Positions 7,438 through 10,068 of a DNA stretch of 10,068 nucleotides are shown here, piece after piece (position 1 is the first letter of the stretch; each line of letters begins with the position of its first letter). Source of the DNA: Propionibacteriaceae bacterium (GTDB taxonomy: Bacteria > Actinomycetota > Actinomycetes > Propionibacteriales > Propionibacteriaceae). Position numbers and translations under genes: made by a program. Location: positions 1 through 10,068 of the forward strand of contig JAGXHS010000187.1 of NCBI GenBank assembly GCA_024636075.1, read 5' to 3'. Below the pieces are notes generated by a model. The model made no database searches, was not told the DNA's origin, and worked only from the letters and a program-made list of their open reading frames with translations.

Positions 7438-7443
7438 GTCGAC

Positions 7444-7449
7444 ATCGTA
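7444..7449 (-). promoter_or_regulatory. -10 element for a leaderless transcript of the small membrane protein gene
   Basis: On the minus strand TACGAT fits the actinobacterial TANNNT -10 and lies 6 bases before the ATG, so transcription would begin at or next to the start codon. No clear -35 is seen at normal spacing (TTGGGG is 23 bases upstream). No Shine-Dalgarno is present, which supports leaderless initiation. Confidence 0.5.
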
Positions 7450-7492
7450 GCGGTGCGGCCATAGGCATTCCGCCCCAATGGGTGCATGACGC

Positions 7493-7520
7493 TTGTTCGG
7501 AGCTGTTGAAGCAATAATCT
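7493..7520 (+). promoter_or_regulatory. Promoter for a leaderless DUF2461 transcript
   Basis: TTGTTC (7493-7498) and TAATCT (7515-7520) are separated by 16 bases and resemble a housekeeping -35/-10 pair. The -10 ends 6 bases before the ATG at 7527, so the transcript should start at or near the initiation codon. No Shine-Dalgarno is found in the intervening bases. Confidence 0.6.
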
Positions 7521-7526
7521 GATGAC

Positions 7527-8180
7527 ATGAACTCCTTCCACGGCTTCCAGCAAGAGGCGGTGCAGTTCTTCCGCACCCTGGAGGGAAACAACAACAGGCA
7601 TTGGTGGCTCGCCAACAAGGACATCTACGTCGCCCAGGTGCAGCAACCGATGGAAGCACTACTCGCCGAACTTGGTCCGCAATATGGTCGGGTGAAGATC
7701 TTCCGGCCACAGCGGGACATTCGCTTCTCCGCCGACAAGACCCCGTACAAGACCCATCAGGGCGCCTATGCAGCGTCCCCGGAGGGATTCGCCTGGTACG
7801 TGCACCTGGATGGTGACGGGCTGCGCGTTGGTGGCGGCGCCTGGATGCTGACAAGCGCCCAGCTGGCGAGGTTCCGTCAGTCGGTTGATGACGAGGACAC
7901 TGGCGTCGCGTTGCAGAAGCTGCTCGCCACTCTGCAAGCCAGTCAGTTCGAGATCGGTGGAGACCTCGTCAAGACCCGCCCGCGAGGTGTCAGCGCGGAT
8001 CACCCGCGACTCCAACTGATGCGGCGTCGCACGCTGCACGCCAGCAGACATGAAGGCAACCCACCATGGCTCGGTACTCCCGAGGCCATATCCGTCATCG
8101 TCTCCCACTGGGAGGCGCTGCGCCCCTTGATCACGTGGTTCGACAGCAATGTGGGAGCGCCGCAGGCGGTTCCCGTCTGA
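7527..8180 (+). CDS. DUF2461 domain-containing protein (TIGR02453 family)
   Basis: A 217-residue soluble protein, the usual length for the family and covered by it end to end. The signature block is FRPQRDIRFSADKTPYKTHQGAY (residues 59-81, written here in part as RDIRFS and DKTPYKTH), followed by the glycine-rich turn VGGGAW (101-106) and, later, LKTxPRG-like VKTRPRG with DHP after it. No membrane segment or signal peptide is seen. Members occur widely in bacteria and some fungi; no biochemical role is established to my knowledge, so none is assigned. The start is fixed by the promoter placement just upstream, and the next in-frame ATG (codon 42) would cut into the conserved domain. It is followed by a strong hairpin and then the pyr operon, so it is likely monocistronic. 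Confidence 0.9.
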   Translation: MNSFHGFQQEAVQFFRTLEGNNNRHWWLANKDIYVAQVQQPMEALLAELGPQYGRVKIFRPQRDIRFSADKTPYKTHQGAYAASPEGFAWYVHLDGDGLRVGGGAWMLTSAQLARFRQSVDDEDTGVALQKLLATLQASQFEIGGDLVKTRPRGVSADHPRLQLMRRRTLHASRHEGNPPWLGTPEAISVIVSHWEALRPLITWFDSNVGAPQAVPV

Positions 8181-8182
8181 TC

Positions 8183-8205
8183 CTGACCGGGTCGGGGCCG
8201 GTCAG
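8183..8205 (+). terminator. Hairpin terminator after the DUF2461 gene
   Basis: CTGACCGG (8183-8190) and CCGGTCAG (8198-8205) form a perfect 8-bp stem with a 7-base loop, starting 2 bases after the stop codon. The following TCTCC is only weakly T-rich, so it is a hairpin with a poor tract, as is common in high-GC actinomycetes. It separates the DUF2461 gene from the pyr promoter. Confidence 0.6.
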
Positions 8206-8219
8206 TCTCCGATCCCGGC

Positions 8220-8249
8220 TGCAGACGCCCCACTGCGCCTTGCTAGATT
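8220..8249 (+). promoter_or_regulatory. Likely promoter of the pyr operon
   Basis: TAGATT (8244-8249) matches the TANNNT -10 pattern. TGCAGA (8220-8225), 18 bases upstream, is a poor -35 candidate. Transcription would begin near 8256-8258, giving a leader of about 55 bases before the pyrR ATG. It is the only good -10 I see between the upstream hairpin and pyrR. Confidence 0.5.
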
Positions 8250-8257
8250 GGCGCTCC

Positions 8258-8286
8258 GGGGACCCCATTGCAGAGGGTCATTGCCC
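8258..8286 (+). promoter_or_regulatory. Leader RNA hairpin upstream of pyrR, candidate PyrR-binding site
   Basis: GACCC (8261-8265) pairs with GGGTC (8275-8279) around a 9-base loop CATTGCAGA. GGG (8258-8260) can extend the stem with CCC (8284-8286) across an ATTG bulge. The 3' side reads CAGAGGG, a partial likeness to the CNGNGAGG core of the PyrR binding loop known from Bacillus. A second near match, CGGCGAAGG (8294-8302), overlaps the Shine-Dalgarno. PyrR in mycobacteria is reported to repress translation through a leader element near the ribosome binding site, and no terminator-antiterminator arrangement is visible here. Neither match is exact. Confidence 0.4.
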
Positions 8287-8298
8287 CACCCAGCGGCG

Positions 8299-8304
8299 AA
8301 GGAG
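8299..8304 (+). promoter_or_regulatory. Ribosome binding site deciding the pyrR start
   Basis: AAGGAG lies 8 bases before the ATG at 8313. An adjacent in-frame TTG (8310) is 5 bases away and an in-frame TTG at 8268 lies upstream of the site. The ATG is preferred. Confidence 0.7.
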
Positions 8305-8312
8305 CACCATTG

Positions 8313-8903
8313 ATGCCTGCAGACAGCCCGGATGGCGCCTCGGCGTCGAATCCCCCAATAGCTCCGGACGATGCGGGAATTCTGGACGATGCCGAGATCC
8401 GTCGATCGTTGTCCCGAATGGCGCACGAGATCGTCGAGGAGAATCACGGCACCGGCAACCTGGTGGTGCTCGGTATTCAGACCCGCGGAGTGCCACTGGC
8501 CCGGCGAATGGCCGAACAGCTGAACCAGATCGAACAGTCCACGATTCCGGTTGGATCGCTGGACATCACGATGTACCGCGACGACCTGCACCGGAACCCC
8601 ACCCGCTCAGTTGGTCAGACCGACGTGCCCCGTGACATCGACGGAAAGGTGATCGTGCTGGTCGACGACGTGCTCTACACCGGCCGCACCGTGGTCGCCG
8701 CGCTCGATGCGCTGAAGGATCTGGGACGCCCCGAGCAGGTCAAGTTGGCGGTGCTCATCGATCGTGGGCATCGTCAGGTACCCATCCAGCCCGACCATGT
8801 CGGTCGCGTCCTACGGACGAGCCGACGGCAACGAGTCACCGTGGAATTGTCCGAGACCGACGGAGTGGATCGCGTCACGGTGATCGAGGGGACGGCACCG
8901 TGA
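8313..8903 (+). CDS. pyrR: Bifunctional pyr operon regulator / uracil phosphoribosyltransferase PyrR
   Basis: PyrR is a type I phosphoribosyltransferase-fold protein that binds pyr leader RNA when UMP or UTP is high and also makes UMP from uracil and PRPP in many species. The protein is 196 residues, with a poorly conserved N-terminal extension of about 20 residues ahead of the domain. Seen in order: GIQTRGVPLARR (54-65), DITMYRDDL (84-92), the PRPP-binding loop VIVLVDDVLYTGR (113-125), and LIDRGHRQVPIQPDHVGR (148-165). The segment after it (VLRTSRRQRVTVEL) departs from the more usual VGKNxPTS form, in particular Arg-Val-Leu-Arg in place of Lys-Asn-x-Pro. The PRPP motif is intact. It is first in the pyr operon; its stop overlaps the pyrB GTG start by four bases. 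Control is likely autogenous through the structured leader. Confidence 0.95.
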   Translation: MPADSPDGASASNPPIAPDDAGILDDAEIRRSLSRMAHEIVEENHGTGNLVVLGIQTRGVPLARRMAEQLNQIEQSTIPVGSLDITMYRDDLHRNPTRSVGQTDVPRDIDGKVIVLVDDVLYTGRTVVAALDALKDLGRPEQVKLAVLIDRGHRQVPIQPDHVGRVLRTSRRQRVTVELSETDGVDRVTVIEGTAP

Positions 8904-9832
8904 AACACCTGTTGAGCGCCGCTGACCTGAGCTTTCACGAGATCATCGAGATTCTTGATCTTGCCGAAGAGATGCACACCGTGCAGTCGCGGCCGATCAA
9001 GAAGCTGCCAGCTCTGCGCGGCAAGACGATCATCAACATGTTCTTCGAGGATTCCACGCGCACCAGGACCTCATTCGAATTGGCCGGCAAGTGGCTGAGC
9101 GCCGACACGTTGAACATCTCCGGCAAGGGATCGGCGGTCAGCAAGGGCGAATCAATGAAGGACACCATGCTGACCCTGGACTCGATGGGCGTGGATGCAT
9201 TCATCATCCGCCACTCGGGCTCGGGCTCGGTACATCAGGCCGCCAGCTGGGTGAAGGCCTCGGTGCTGAACGCCGGGGACGGAGCCCACGAGCACCCCAC
9301 CCAGGCGCTGCTCGACGCCTTCGCCATGCGCCGTCACTTCCGGGAGCAGGGAGTCGGAGATCTGGATGGCAGGACGATCCTGATCGCCGGTGATCTGGCA
9401 CACTCACGGGTGGTACGCAGCAATGTGCTGCTGCTGCACACATTGGGCGCCACCGTCCAGCTGTGCGCCCCTCCGACACTGCTGCCGGCAGGTGTGCAGT
9501 ACTGGGGTGCTGAGGTGCTGGACGACTTCGACGCCGCCATCGAAGGGGCCGACGCCGTGATGATGCTGCGGGTGCAGAAGGAACGGATGTCCAGCGCGTT
9601 CTTCCCGAGCGAACGGGAGTACATCGACGGCTGGGGCCTGACCCCGCAGCGGATCACCACCATGAAACCAACCGCCGCGATCTGCCACCCCGGGCCGATG
9701 AACCGTGGGCTGGAGATCTCCAGCGCCGCGGCCGACGCTGCCAATTCGTTGGTGCTCGATCAGGTGTCCGCCGGAGTGGCGGTGCGGATGAGTGTGTTGT
9801 ATCTGATGCTCGGTGGCGAAGGAGAAAAGTGA
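8900..9832 (+). CDS. pyrB: Aspartate carbamoyltransferase catalytic subunit
   Basis: Catalyses carbamoyl phosphate plus aspartate to carbamoyl aspartate and phosphate, the second step of de novo pyrimidine synthesis, as a cytoplasmic trimer. The protein has 310 residues, the usual length. The carbamoyl-phosphate site STRTRTSFE (52-60) is complete; the mobile loop has SKGES (81-85, with K82 the likely active lysine); HPTQALLDA (132-140), GDLAHSRVVRSN (164-175), LRVQKER (223-229) and the C-terminal HPGPMNRG (263-270) follow. All expected substrate-binding residues are seen. No pyrI-like regulatory subunit gene is adjacent. The GTG start lies in a GTGA overlap with the pyrR stop, with GAGGGG 8 bases upstream. 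Its TGA shares one base with the pyrC ATG. Translational coupling along the operon is therefore likely. Confidence 0.98.
   Translation: MKHLLSAADLSFHEIIEILDLAEEMHTVQSRPIKKLPALRGKTIINMFFEDSTRTRTSFELAGKWLSADTLNISGKGSAVSKGESMKDTMLTLDSMGVDAFIIRHSGSGSVHQAASWVKASVLNAGDGAHEHPTQALLDAFAMRRHFREQGVGDLDGRTILIAGDLAHSRVVRSNVLLLHTLGATVQLCAPPTLLPAGVQYWGAEVLDDFDAAIEGADAVMMLRVQKERMSSAFFPSEREYIDGWGLTPQRITTMKPTAAICHPGPMNRGLEISSAAADAANSLVLDQVSAGVAVRMSVLYLMLGGEGEK
9819..9824 (+). promoter_or_regulatory. Ribosome binding site for pyrC
   Basis: AAGGAG, inside the 3' end of pyrB, lies 7 bases before the pyrC ATG at 9832. It is the strongest Shine-Dalgarno among the operon's internal starts. Confidence 0.7.
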
Positions 9833-10068
9833 TGACAAGCTATACGATCACAGCAGTGCGCACCGCTGACGGACGCACCGGGGATGTGTACATCGCTGAC
9901 GGTGTCTTCGTCGATGAGGCACCGCACGGTGCCACCACCATCGACGGTGACGGGTTGATGCTGCTGCCCGGTCTGGTGGATCTGCACACCCATCTGCGCG
10001 AGCCCGGCCGTGAGGACACCGAGACGGTGCTGACCGGCAGCCGAGCCGCGGCGCGCGGGGGCTTCACC
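9832..10068 (+). CDS. pyrC: Dihydroorotase, N-terminal part (3' end outside window)
   Basis: Catalyses the reversible cyclisation of carbamoyl aspartate to dihydroorotate, the third pyrimidine step. The first 79 codons are visible, of about 430 expected for the type I (amidohydrolase) class. The N-terminal small beta-domain (ADGRTGDVYIADGVFV) leads into the PGLVDLHTHLREPG block (residues 44-57), which holds the HxH zinc ligands and the conserved Arg of the HxHLRxPG motif. ETVLTGSRAAARGGFT follows and runs off the right edge. The ATG overlaps the pyrB stop by one base (TGATG). The order pyrR-pyrB-pyrC is common in actinobacteria, usually followed by carA and carB. The class and function are clear despite the truncation. 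Confidence 0.95.
   Translation, partial: MTSYTITAVRTADGRTGDVYIADGVFVDEAPHGATTIDGDGLMLLPGLVDLHTHLREPGREDTETVLTGSRAAARGGFT

Noticed and set aside
7174..7854. A 226-residue minus-strand reading covering the small membrane protein plus the antisense of the DUF2461 gene
   Set aside because: The upstream part is low-complexity Arg/Pro-rich sequence lying opposite the conserved DUF2461 core. Only the last 87 residues look like a protein, and a -10 element sits just before their ATG.
8066..8635. A 189-codon plus-strand frame spanning the DUF2461 end, the intergenic region and the pyrR start
   Set aside because: It crosses a terminator-like hairpin and a promoter and overlaps two genuine genes in another frame; no family resemblance.
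1..10068. Search for a defence system, mobile element, CRISPR array, tRNA or prophage remnant
   Set aside because: All genes belong to housekeeping or common conserved families, gaps are under 140 bases, and base composition looks even. No terminal repeats, integrase, transposase or spaced repeats were seen.

Overview
The window is ordinary chromosomal DNA of a high-GC Gram-positive bacterium, almost certainly an actinomycete. The evidence is an Eis-type acetyltransferase tail, an NAD+-dependent DNA ligase with the insert typical of actinobacterial LigA, a homologue of the mycothiol-dependent nitroreductase Rv2466c placed divergently from pepN (the same pairing as Rv2466c/Rv2467 in Mycobacterium tuberculosis), and a pyrR-pyrB-pyrC operon head. 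GTG starts, G/C-rich third codon positions, and two genes that appear to be transcribed without a leader fit the same picture. I cannot name the genus. I saw no insertion sequence, phage gene, tRNA, rRNA or CRISPR array, and no stretch of over 300 bases lacks a gene.

Layout. Positions 2-679 hold the C-terminal part of an Eis-like N-acetyltransferase that continues off the left edge. After a gap with an inverted repeat and an exact direct repeat comes ligA (744-2900, +). It converges on the DsbA-fold nitroreductase homologue (2938-3546, -), which diverges from pepN (3642-6242, +). pepN overlaps by four bases a PAP2-family membrane phosphatase (6239-7150, +). A small single-pass membrane protein gene (7174-7437, -) converges on it. 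That gene diverges from a DUF2461 gene (7527-8180, +), and both seem to start from promoters placed right at their start codons. After a hairpin and a likely promoter, the pyrimidine operon begins: pyrR (8313-8903), pyrB (8900-9832) and the 5' part of pyrC (from 9832, cut by the right edge), with overlapping stop and start codons throughout.

How the genes work together. The pyr genes form one translationally coupled unit for the second and third steps of de novo UMP synthesis, and PyrR probably senses UMP/UTP and acts on the leader RNA. pepN and the PAP2 gene are probably co-transcribed by position only. The nitroreductase homologue belongs to mycothiol redox biology. The most interesting points are the compact divergent leaderless promoter pair, the structured pyrR leader, and two motif departures: CPWA instead of CPWC in the nitroreductase, and Thr instead of Arg in PAP2 motif 3. 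I found no convincing undescribed multi-gene system here.
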